NCBI RefSeq assembly: GCF_964275005.1
Contig: NC_092688.1
Coordinates: forward strand, 48,539,748-48,603,747
DNA from: Diadema setosum
Lineage: Eukaryota; Echinodermata; Echinoidea; Diadematoida; Diadematidae
DNA: 64,000 bases
Direction of reading: 5' to 3'
Below are positions 1-11,000 of the stretch, piece by piece. Position 1 is the stretch's first letter, and each line of letters starts with the position of its first letter. The notes below the pieces were generated by a model. The model was not told the origin of the DNA. It did not search any database and saw only the letters and a program-made list of their open reading frames with translations. Made by a program: the position numbers and the translations under genes.

Positions 1-440
1 TTTGTTTCCACATTTGCTTTGAATAGTAAGATTGTAAAGTTTGATCAATCCAATTTATCTCGCAAATTACGAGATACGCATAATTTATAGCGCCATCTAC
101 GGAGACCGAAATTCATGATGTCGCAAGAACGATCTGCCCTGTTTGCAACGTGAAAATTCAGGATTATCTTGAGAATTTTGAATCCTGGTAAATCCAAACT
201 GACAAATATAGGCACGGAGTTTTTACGGAGTGGATTGGAGTGAGTTGCGATAAAAGAAGACAAGATTAAATTACGACACTCCCGTAGAAACCCGAGTCTG
301 AGTGATTTATCATTAACCTGATCTCGTACAAGCAGGCACAAAGATAAAAAAAAAGAAACTTTACATTGGAAAAACTGACAAAACTATGCATTCAGAAGAA
401 TGTAGCGCTCATCTACTGTTATCATATTTTCTTCTTACAG
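1..440. other. Probable intron, no exon recognised
   Basis: This stretch runs up to a pyrimidine-rich acceptor (cttcttacag, ending at 440). I see no convincing exon. A long open frame on the minus strand has no recognisable domain and reads like repeat sequence. Confidence 0.35.
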
Positions 441-501
441 AGGATTCTTAGCTGCCCTGCAGAGTGATGTTCTGGACTGTTCATATGGCAAGCTGGACTA
501 G
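441..501 (+). CDS. Terminal coding exon of an unidentified gene
   Basis: A good acceptor (pyrimidine-rich tract, then cag at 438-440) is followed by 61 nt that read, after one split-codon base, GFLAALQSDVLDCSYGKLD and then TAG at 499-501. This looks like the last coding exon of a plus-strand gene whose other exons lie left of the window. The composition is coding-like and the frame stays open from the acceptor to the stop. I do not recognise the family from 19 residues. The stop is followed by AT-rich sequence suited to a 3' untranslated region, but I could not fix a poly(A) site. A chance acceptor and short open frame remain possible. Confidence 0.4.
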
Positions 502-2650
502 TCTTTTGTCAAGATTCATAGCCAAGCGAGATTTTTTCTCTCTGATGGTTTTGACAGCTTGGATGAATTGTATCTTCAGTTGCCGAGAAGATTGTAAACT
601 CTGGACAAAGTAAATTTGTTTACCTGTTGAAAATTTCTTGCATTGTACTGGTATTGATTTCAGAATGTTTGGCAGTAGACTGTCTGAGACTTGGAAGATG
701 TGCAATGTCAAAGATGATTGAGTAAGCATACTTTGTTCATTTTCCTCATTGGAAAGAGAAGTGGTTAGAGTAAATGTTGTGATTTCTTGTGCAATACTCT
801 TGTTTCCGTTTTCACTGCAATACAGTCAGTGAACACTAGGCGATGTCCTGAATTCTAGCTTCAGTTTTTGAGATGCAATATGTTCATAGAGCAGTGAAAA
901 ATAGAAGAAAGCAGCTGTGTAAACCTGAAAGTTGTAAAAAAAAAAAAAACCCTCCACTCCCGTGATCTAGTGGAGATTTTTGTTTTGTTTTGTTTCTTGT
1001 GCTGTAGTTCTCTGAATATTGTATTTATTGATCTGTGAAGTGATTCGTTGTTTATTCAGGAAATCCTCCCCTCCCATATCAGATCTAAAACACTAAACAT
1101 CTCGTCTTGCTTCACAAAAAAAAAAAGAGGGAAAATGAAGGATAATTTGCAAGCAGATAAAATCCAACAGTTTGCCTAGTTTGTATAAGAAAATGGATGT
1201 GAAGAATATGGCTGACCATGCAGTACATGGTTCCAGTGTAAGAGAGCTAACCTGCAAGATGATTGTTCACAAAATATCATGTCAGGTGTCCACAAATGGA
1301 AGGGGGATTAATAGTCCAAGACTACAGACAAGTATGCTGAATGAATGCCAAAGGCAGCCAACACATACTTAGCCTCTCTCACTAAATCATTGGTATGGAG
1401 TTACAATGACACTTCTTCTTCATCTCTCTCATCTAGGGCATTGCAGAAGGACATAACTTGTCTTCTTACTCTTTCTTACTAATTTAAGCTCTTAAAGTGT
1501 TGTCAGTGTCTTCAAGAGTCTTGACAAGTAGAAATTTTTAAATTAGATTATTTTGCTTTCATCATTATCCTGCTTGATTTTCAATTAATACCATGTACGG
1601 CATGGATAGGTTACCTGTGAGGAGAGATAGCAGTATATACAATGAAACTAGTAATGAGGATTGGTTTATCAGTAGGGGTGGTAGATTATCAATCTAAGGA
1701 AGTGACTGAAATTTAAATTTATGCCCAAGTGCTATTCAGCCATATATTTTGCGATTACACGAGTTGGGTGCTAAATTTAATGAGTGAAAATATTAACTCT
1801 GACATGAATATGACGTGCACAGTTACACGTTTCCATTCAATATTGTACGTCAACAATTGGAAATTTGGCCACTTGCAAAATTGTCTGGAAGTCTGCATTA
1901 AAAAAAAAAAAATCAAATCAGACTCAAAAATATATGAGGCATACAGTAAAAGAGTATCTCAGAAATACCTCAGTCCTATCTCTGGTGCCCATGTACTGGC
2001 ATGTTTTGTTTCTGGAGGGATTTTTCCAAGAAAAATATTCAAATTAAGCAATATTATAAAACACAGAATAAGTATGTTCTGTATTACCAAAGAATCGGTG
2101 GTATAGACTTTAAGTAATAGCGTATACTGTGCTGTGTCAGCCTTTGGAATGAACCATTCTTGTGACATAACATTGTTTTTTTTTTTTTTTTTTCAGACAG
2201 AAATAATGTGAAGCAAATATAAAGTACAGTAGAATCCATATCAATTTTGAGTAGAAAGATGTCTTCTTCAGAGGGAACTCACAACTGTACTGTGTTGTGA
2301 CGTGGTTGCTTGCTTACAAACATTCAGTGCTACTAAAAGGTCACATGAAACCAATATTTTAATTCAGTTTCACTCATTTTGGTTTCCCCAAAGTGTTCTC
2401 TTAATGTCCTATTCATGTATTAGTGTACATATATGTATCCTGCATTAAACATGGGTCTTGAATCGTATGTGTATATTTGTAAATAATTTATATGTCGTAA
2501 TATATTATACATCTTACTGTCATGTGGAATGTTGTGTTTCAGGCCATATCTGCTAGTTCATGTCTATTTGCACTAGCCATCAACAGGCTTGAGCTATCTT
2601 CATGTGTACACACAATATGAATGTGAAGCATTATTGATGAACTTACCATT
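502..2650. other. Likely 3' UTR and intergenic sequence
   Basis: AT-rich sequence with several poly-A and poly-T runs (for example about 937-949 and 2177-2193). No gene or clear repeat was recognised. Part may be the 3' untranslated region of the gene ending at 501; an ATTAAA-type signal occurs near 2442. Confidence 0.3.
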
Positions 2651-2863
2651 TACTGTAAAAGTGGAAATTTCCGCGGTGTTGAAATTTTCACGCATATTGC
2701 CCAATTAGAAACTAGCGCGAAATTAAAAGTACTCTAATATTTTTGCTTGCCATACGTTCCAGTGGTTGATGTCTTGATTCCCCAGAATTAAAAACATGCG
2801 AAATTCAGCTTACGTAGCTGTGGGCAAAAAATTAGTCACGCAAAAATATCCACTTTTACAGTA
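2651..2863. mobile_element. TIR MITE, family A (ctgtaaaagtgg), copy 1
   Basis: The ends are inverted repeats, CTGTAAAAGTGGAAATTT and its complement, each bordered by TA. That fits a non-autonomous Tc1/mariner-like MITE. Diverged relatives lie at 48429-48641 and 50026-50215. There is no coding capacity. Confidence 0.75.
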
Positions 2864-3687
2864 CTGTAGTCCAAGCAAAAAAAAAAAAAAAAAAAAAAAA
2901 AGAGGAAAAATCACAGAATTGCCCGAGGCCCCACTTCTGAGATGTATGTGTTTTCTGTGCTTGGGTTGAATGTTAGTCTGTGAAAATAAGTTGTGTTATA
3001 TCATCACTGTCCTGCGAATTAATCTTGTGAGTATTGATCGATTTGTAATAACCCGTGCCAAAGTGCTATAGAGGTGACAACAGAAGAAAGCTCCAAGTGC
3101 TGTAAAATGAAATAGTGGCTATCTAATCTCACACCCAGGTGAGTGTTCTTGTCACAGGTTGAACCACAGAATCCAGTGTGGAAAATATAGAAAAGGTATA
3201 AAGAGTGTAGAAAGTGTAGAAAGAGCAGAGTACACCGTATCTTGTTTGTTCATCTTGGGGTCTTTGAGGAAAAGGGTCAAAGGCTGTAATTTATTGCATA
3301 CTAACAGTATTTGATGATGAAAGGATGTTGCCTTCTTTTGCAGATATTTTGGATGGGGAATAACTTGTATGTTGTTAGAATGACAGATTCTCTTGTATGC
3401 ATGGATCCATTGTCACAGGATATTAACATGAAAATTATTTTATTCATGTGACCGAATGGATCATTTAGGAAGCAGAGAAGACTGCCAAATTTATACCACT
3501 ATAAGGGGGTAGAAGGTTTGATCCAAATTGTCTGCATAGCTTTTATAGTGTCATTGCCATGTGCATACTTCCAGGTAGAAATACTGTGAAGAAAAGAGGA
3601 ACAGTATCCATGGATTGAGTGAAATACCAGGCTGGATTGATGGATCACATGACTGCTTCAAGAAGAATTGAAGGCTGGATTAGCATG
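2864..3687. other. Intergenic, nothing recognised
   Basis: A poly-A run follows the MITE (about 2877-2900). The rest is unique-looking AT-rich sequence without a recognisable exon. Confidence 0.3.
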
Positions 3688-4084
3688 TGTTATAAAATAG
3701 GCTTTAAAATCTCTGCACTCTGATTGGTCAATTGTTATGCATTGATTTTTACTGATCCACACTGAGCCATGCATAAAATCTGAACACATGGCCATGCATT
3801 CGGTAAAATCTGAATGCATGGCTCAAGTCTTGTATAGTGTAGTGGGTGTACCGGACGCATGATGTGGAAAATGGTTGTATTTCATGAATTTATGGGCCCA
3901 TTTTATAACACAAATGATGCACAGGCATACTTCGTGGATCAGTGAGAATTTGATGCTCTCATCCAATTCTCACTGATCCTCTCTGTCCTGTGCGTCATTT
4001 GTATATTGTTTCGTTCGTACATGATGCACATACAAAGTGATATGTCGATGCATGATGGCATGTCATTATTTTATAACAGGAGTT
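3688..4084. repeat. Fold-back repeat with a central hairpin
   Basis: The outer ends carry GTTATAAAATA (about 3690) and its inverted partner TATTTTATAAC-like sequence (about 4070). Near the middle (about 3911-4003) is a strong hairpin: caaatgatgcacagg and ggatcagtgagaatt pair with the inverted copies further right. The structure fits a non-autonomous TIR element. Confidence 0.5.
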
Positions 4085-4965
4085 GTATGAAAATAGCACT
4101 GAGTGCTATCATAAAATCAATGCAGTTATGATTTGTGCAACATTTGGAGGAATTCTGTGTCTAATGGTCAAATGAGCAGGATAGGAGAGATAGCCTCCAG
4201 CAGCAAAGCAAAATATATTTACTACATATCAACTGCTACATGTGACTTAATCTTGTGTTTTGGCATCAATATTCAACTTTAGGCATTTCCATATATTGAG
4301 GGTTGACAGCTACACCAAAGAGTACTTGTTGGAGAATTAAAATGTGAGACTGTGGCATGTACATTTTGAATTATGTAGGACTTGTTTTGAAAAAAAAAAA
4401 GCAAACCCTCAAAACCATCACTTTGTGACTGTGAAAGGAACTGTTTCAGTACAAAGTGCAATTTTTATAAAATAATCTACATTGTAGTCTATTACAATAA
4501 TACTTAATGAGTCGTGGGGGGCGGGGGTGGAGGGCAAGGTAATTCAACATAGTGTCCATTCAATACTTGCAAATGTCACGTCTAACATGACAAAGCCAAA
4601 ATACAATGTGTAATATGTTTGAACACATACTGTATCTGAAAAATTCTGCTCGCTGTGATAATGATTAGATATTCATATTTCTTAGCCATCTCTTTGCATG
4701 TGCGTTAAACAAAAACCCTGTGTTAGTCATTCTTCACTATGAAATAGCATTATTGAATCCTTGACATAGATTTAATTCATTTCTGATAAAGAAGGTACAT
4801 ATATTTTCTTTTCATCTCATTTTATTTCCATGAAAACCTGTAATTTTATGATGCAGACTTTTCAGTGGAGATAACGTTTGTTATAATGTGTATACTTGTA
4901 TTATCAGACTGTAATTTGTTATGTGATTGTGAGTTGTCTGCTTGTATGACAAGAGATATCACACA
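4085..4965. other. Intergenic, nothing recognised
   Basis: AT-rich sequence with a short G-rich run near 4515. No exon or clear repeat structure was seen. Confidence 0.3.
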
Positions 4966-5125
4966 GTGGAACCTTTTTATAATGAGTTCAGATATAGCAT
5001 GATACCTGATATAAAGAGGTCATTTTATAGGTATCATTCCTTCCATATTATTTGATTTATCCTTGATGTAAATGAGATACTCCATATAATGAAATTTCAG
5101 GGGTCCTAAGCAGCTCACTATAAAG
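4966..5125. mobile_element. Diverged TIR MITE (cagtggaacc type)
   Basis: The ends are weakly inverted (acagtggaacctttttataatgag at the left; its rough complement ctcactataaagtttccgtgt at the right). It resembles the 'gttataacgaa' family found at 11381-11567 and 31047-31236, but is more decayed. Confidence 0.45.
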
Positions 5126-5504
5126 TTTCCGTGTACATGTACTTGATTGATCATTTACTGTTTGTTAGTAAGGTGATCATCCTTGCAAGAGGAATGACTA
5201 CAAGTCTATGGAAATATAAGTCAGATACTAGTACATCAGATACAAGAGATAGAAAGCTTGTTGGTGTGTCATCTACCATGGTTTATGGTAGACGCAGGAA
5301 TGAAATTTCCTCATTTCTTTGCCACTCAAAAAGGCATGAAATTTCTATATTTTTTTTTATAAACCTTTATAAGCAAGAGATTTCATTGACTAAAATGATG
5401 TGTGGACATGTAATGTCCCCTAGATATCTTTGAATCAGGAAAGAAGAATGTTTTATAAGATTATATTATATTCCTCCATATCACACGAGATTAACTAGTA
5501 TGTC
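5126..5504. other. Intergenic, nothing recognised
   Basis: A 100-codon open frame on the plus strand has no domain, biased composition and no splice context, so I read it as chance. Confidence 0.3.
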
Positions 5505-5756
5505 CTATAGAGTAAAATACACCTTGTACCCCGTTTGCGGCAGGCTTTGTACAGGGTGCCTATTTGCAGCAAGGGCCATTTCATTCATTGATGAAAAGGC
5601 CCAATCAGATGTCACTTCCCATAACACTTGAGTAACTGCTTGTGTTTTAAAGTTGGACTTAGCACACATGATGTTCATTAGCTGTTTTATTGATGAATGA
5701 AAGTGCCCCTGCCAGAAATAGGCACCCTGCCACATATTGGATATTTTACTCTACAG
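5505..5756. mobile_element. TA-flanked hairpin MITE
   Basis: TA followed by GAGTAAAATA at the left pairs with TATTTTACTC followed by TA at the right. Inner arms also pair: 'cagggtgcctattt' against 'aaataggcaccctg', and 'ttcattcattgatga' against 'tgatgaatga'. The whole unit can fold into one long hairpin. TA borders suggest Tc1/mariner mobilisation. Confidence 0.7.
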
Positions 5757-6524
5757 TTTTCTAACCCATCCTGCCACCACTTTATGGCTCTCTCACCTCT
5801 CAGTGGCTCAACGATCTATAAATCTTCTTGCATGTGCTGCTTTGTTTTCGTTTATTGAAAAAAAAAAATCTCATTGGTTCATTGCCTTTTCACAATGTGA
5901 GAGGAATGAGATGTGGGATTTTAAGCCTTGTTACAGAAACACTGCAAAGAGGGTGCTTATTCAGTGAAATAAAATGGGAAAATTCATTTCTGCTATACAT
6001 TTCTGGTGTGTGTTCGTGAGTCTTTTTCTCTCTTGACATGCTAGCTTGATGATTATACATGTACAAGGAATCTGAAGCGACTAGCTTATGTTTACTATAT
6101 ATTGGTTCAATTCCTGTCATTTAAAAAGCTGCCCATGCTTTCATGATCACTAGGTTCCATCAAATTTGAAGTAGCAGTCAAGCCTGCACACTCAAACACA
6201 AACTTTTACATCAGCAACAAAGAAGTACATGTATGTATTGTGTCTGGAAATGTCATTTTACAGGGGAATCACCTTTGTGAAATGTACAAGGTAATTGCAT
6301 CTGACGGACTTTCCTCATTATATCCTGACTCTCCTATCCATACACTTGGAACACACTCACAAATACATGTACATTGTACAGCTGTACAATTGTATGTGTA
6401 CATTTTATTACATTGTGCCACTTTCCTGTGTAATGACATAATGACCCAGCTGATGTCATGTTTTCAAGTGGATGCTTCTGTATCATACATATCTATACAT
6501 AATCCACAAATTCAGTAACAATCA
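5757..6524. other. Intergenic, nothing recognised
   Basis: Short overlapping open frames with no domain content. Several gtacatgta words occur. Confidence 0.3.
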
Positions 6525-6700
6525 TACAGTCAACCTTGCCTAAGTCCAATCTATTTGGACTGAAGAAATAGCTCTGACTTACAGAAAATTTGACTTATGA
6601 GGGATTTAAATCAATAGAATATAAAGAAAAGAGGACTTGAAAAGACCTTCAACTTAGGCGATTATTCAACTTATGCTAGGTCAACTTAAGGTTGACTGTA
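6525..6700. mobile_element. TA-flanked TIR MITE (cagtcaacctt)
   Basis: TA at 6525-6526 is followed by CAGTCAACCTTGCCTAAGT. The right end is the inverted partner CTTAAGGTTGACTG followed by TA at 6699-6700. About 175 bp and non-coding, typical of a mariner-derived MITE. Confidence 0.75.
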
Positions 6701-8008
6701 TTTTTATTGGTATAACTTCATATATCTCCAATGTTTCGATACAAAGGTTCTTTATTATTATTTTTTTTTTTTTTTTTTTTTTTAGTGGTGATGCTAGACT
6801 GTTGAGTAAAGACTAGCCAGTGGGTATACAATCATCCTGATTCTAACAATTGTAGATTTCTGGCAGTAAGACACAATTCCTGGGATACATGGGTCTAAAC
6901 TTTTAGGGCTTTGGACAAAACCAAGTGCAATTTGTAAGGTCAGAAATAATTTACATCACCTGTGAATATGCAATACAATACTGTACTTGGAACCAGTATG
7001 AAAACGGCCGTTGTTAAATTTTACTTGAACCTGACATCAAAGTTTAGCGCAAATGACTTGAATGCTGAATCATTCAGTTTAATCAGTGTAACATTTTACA
7101 ATCTGACTTAGAATTTCTTTTGAGCAACTTGATAAAAGCAAGCTTACACATAGCACTTTGTGTGTTAAAGCCAAAACATAGTTCTTGTGTGCCAGGAGAA
7201 CTGTCAATTATTGCTCTAAAATGTACATGTATGCATAAAAAATGTCTGAAATAATGTTGTAATAACACAATTTCAGTGTGGTATTGACGAAAAAGCAAAG
7301 TACAGTACATGTAATTGCTGGAAAGTTTTGCTGAAAGTCCACAATCTCACAAATGGGGTTGCTACATAATTTTTCATAATCGATTATCAGTAATTGACAT
7401 ATCGGGCCACAGCAATATCCATCGCTCTTCTGAGCTAGACTGAAATCATATGCAGCTTGTTGGAAAATACAATAGCAAGGATACGATTGATCATCATGCT
7501 ACATTTCACCTTCCCACAATGCTGAATGCAGCGCTAATGGGAAGGGCTCTTCTGGTATAAAAGTTGTGTGCTATGATCGAAATTATTCTACATGTTTGAT
7601 ATCAAAACACTCCAAAACAACTCATCAACCTGGCAAATCACATCAGCCAGGTAAGTTTCTTGGTACACCCTTTGGATGCATTGGAAGCAAATTTCAAATG
7701 CTGGAAGGTGAATTTTGGGCCTTTCCATGAACTATGCTATGGCTTTAATTCCAATTTATCCATCTCCCAGAGAGGTTTCAAAGCACAAGCAAAATAATTT
7801 CTTACAGAACCCTAATCCTGTCCCAATTAACAGTTTTCAATGCAATAGCTAGTCAGCATTCAGTGCAGCCCAAAACCACTCTGTTTGTTATCTTACATGT
7901 GTAAGAGATCAGGGGGAGAGAGCCCTGGTTTACATGTACATTATTACGACACAAACACGAGATTGTGTTAGAAGCAGATCAAGCTCTGCTGCGTAAAGTG
8001 AACATGTC
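6701..8008 (-). other. Region downstream of NSRP1, probable 3' UTR
   Basis: This lies just past the NSRP1 stop on the minus strand and holds no recognisable exon. A long T run at about 6761-6783 reads as poly-A on the minus strand, and TTTATT words near 6712 and 6751 read as AATAAA on the minus strand. These are candidate poly(A) signals; I cannot choose between them. Confidence 0.3.
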
Positions 8009-11000
8009 TCAGTCATCTTCCTGAGTTATGTGAGGTTTACTTGCATCTCTAGCAGCCTTTCTTGCTAGATATCTCTCTCTAGCAGACATTACTGTCTCTG
8101 TTCCAGCTCTCTTCATAAATTTTGCTGATTTCTTGTCCTCTTCCTCTCTTTTTTCCTTGGCTCTCTCCTTCTCTTCCTCGTCCTTGGCAGTGAGTCTCTC
8201 TTCTTTCTTCCTCTCATCTTCATCACTACTTTCAGAATCGACCTCAAAGTCACTGTCAGCATCCTCATTGATAGCTGCATCATCATCTTCTGCTTCAACC
8301 TTTTCTGTCTTTTCCTCACTCCTGGCTTCTTCCTTGATCTTCACATCACCTACCCGAATTTCCTTTCTATCACTTCTGACTCTTTCTTCATCAGATTTCT
8401 CTTCCTGACCAGTGCTTCTCTTTCTGTCTCTCCTTTCTTCATACTTGTCCTCCTTCTGTTCAGTATCACCCCTTCTGCTCTCATGTCTGTCACCCCTTCT
8501 GCTCTCATGTCTGTCATCCCTTCTGCTCTCATGTCTGTCATCCCTTCTGCTGCTGTGGCCATGTCTGTCACTTGGCCTCTCGTGTCGATGACCCTCATAC
8601 TTGGATAGACAGTCATCTTTTCTACCCATATCGGAGGATCCCCTATGCTGGAAGCTGTCGCCTTCTCTGTGACTCTCTTTTCCATCTGAGTTTTGTCTTG
8701 GGATAAAAAGAATAAAAGAGAGCAGTACAGATTTATTAAATGTGAGAATTGGATTTAGCTGCTTGCCTTGCTTTCACAAAGCTACCATTTTTATTTTTTT
8801 TTGTAAGTGAAGTGAAACTTTGATACACTGTTTAACATAGCTGACATGATATATGAAGTAAGAGATTGAGAGTTTCATTCAGTACAGATGCATGTGTTAT
8901 GTAATCTTGTCAATGCTTTTCTATGAAATTTCTGTCCCCATTCTACAATAGGTTGACAGAAGAGTAATGTGGAAGAGCTAATGTCATGTGCTGTGCAACA
9001 ACATTTTTGTTTTGAAAGTAGTTAGGAGAGTATGCATATGAATCTATAGGTTGAATTATTTCTAAGGGTAAAAGAAGAACATTGGACATGGAAATGAATA
9101 CATAACCCTATCAGTGGAACTCTCACCTTTCCCTAAAAAATTGATCACTTCAAAGCCTCACTCAACACACACACCTTTTCATCAGGCATCCAATTGCTAA
9201 CTCTCTTGGAGGAGTCTGCACCTTTGAATTCTTTTAAAACTGATATATGGGCTATAATGCTGTGAATCATCATCGTCATCATCATCAAAGACACAAAAAA
9301 AATCCTTTTACAAACCTCTACCTTCACAATTTTGTTTGCTATTACCATGGCCGGCGGAACCGTGGGGGGCTTGCCCCCCCCCCCCCACTTTTTGTGCACC
9401 ACACAAAGGAATACATTAGGTGTAATCACTTAACCCCCCCCCCAACTTTTTTATCCCCAAAGTACTTAAGTGGCACTAAAAAGAAATAGATCTTAAAGAG
9501 ATCTTGAAGTGTGAGTGTGGAAAGGTTATGTTTTTGCCCTGAAGACCCATTTTTTTTCTCGTTTGTCAGCTGAAGAAACCCAGGAAGTGGAAGGAGAGAG
9601 ATGAAGTGGAGGAAGGAGGAAGTGGCCCCCCACCACTTTTGAAAATGCTCCACTGGCCCTGATTACACCAACCAATTTCCATTCTCACACTGCCATTAGT
9701 TGCAGGTTTGAAAAGTCTATTTAGTGCACCCAGCTTGAAAAATTGAAAAGTTAAATTATCACTTTCAACCTGATCTAATTGATCTCCAAAGAAGAATCAC
9801 AGAAGAAACCACTGAGTGAGGATACCCTCTTCCACCAAGTTTTGGTTATATGAAATACAGGAGCCATTTCAGGCTTCATCAGTGACAAAAAATTGTTAAT
9901 ACCTCTTCTTTGTGTGGAGGTCAGAATGATGCTCTGTCATCTCCTTCTTTGTCTTCATCCTCCTCAAGTCTTTACTGTCCTCTTTCTCTTCCTTGAGCTC
10001 TTTCTCTCCCGTTGTCTGGGAAAGAAGGTGGCGATAGAATCCTGACAAGTCTTTCTGCTTCGTTACATCATTGGCAGCTGCTCCAACAAAATAAGAAAAC
10101 AAAATGTAATGTAAATATGAAGTCTGCTATAATTGCTAAGAAAAACAATATTATATAGATGATGACTGGCGGGGGAGGGAACATATCGAATGTTCCATCC
10201 GAAGGGTTTGAAATGCTATTGAGGGAGGTTATAAGTCCCGAGATGAAGTCGAGGGACTTATAACCTCCCAAAATAGCATTTCAAACCCTGAGGGTGGAAC
10301 GTTTGGTACATGTTCCCGACAACAAAAGTCATCATCTGTTATATTATATGGATTAGTCATGGGTTAGGCAAATTTATCCTATCGATTGCGTAAAAAATAT
10401 GATCGTTCAATCGTTTGGTATCATTTGTCATTTGTTACGTAAAAATGTTTTCCCATGGGAGAACATTACAAAAATGTTCTGCCCATGGGCGAACATAACC
10501 AATGTACCTCCATCACATGACTGTGTTTAGCCAATCACTAACCGGTATTTGACTAACCCATTTAATATTGTGTGATGTTACACTGAAATTGTAAATCTCT
10601 CACCAGAAAATGCACATCAGTTGGAAAGGTATGTATGAAACAATGTTTATGCAAAATCATACCTGGTTCATCCACAGTTGTGAATCACTTAATCTTGAAA
10701 GGTAAAATGTAAAAAAAAAAAAGAAAAAATGTAACGACACTAAACTCATCTGACTTGATGTATTATTACAATAGATACCAACAACGTGAAACATTGGGTA
10801 TTCTTCCTCTGTTGTTTACATCAAATGCAGTTTGTCCTTTCTTTTAATAAATGAAAAACTTTCGTAGGGAATCTTTTGTCCATCAATTCACTGCGAACTC
10901 TTATAGATGCATTCTTCTTTGTCTTGGTTATGTTTTAGTGTGAGGCATGTACATACACTGTAACTTCATAATTTTTGTTAGCTCATGTTTTGTAGCACAT

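Noticed and set aside
1172-2106. Open frames of 60-125 codons in the left flank
   Set aside because: No domains, lysine runs from poly-A, and no exon signals.
5131-6518. Several open frames of 60-100 codons
   Set aside because: They overlap each other on both strands, show no conserved motif, and one spans the TA-flanked MITE.
8133-8408. Serine-rich plus-strand open frame
   Set aside because: It is the complement of the acidic and lysine-rich NSRP1 last exon.
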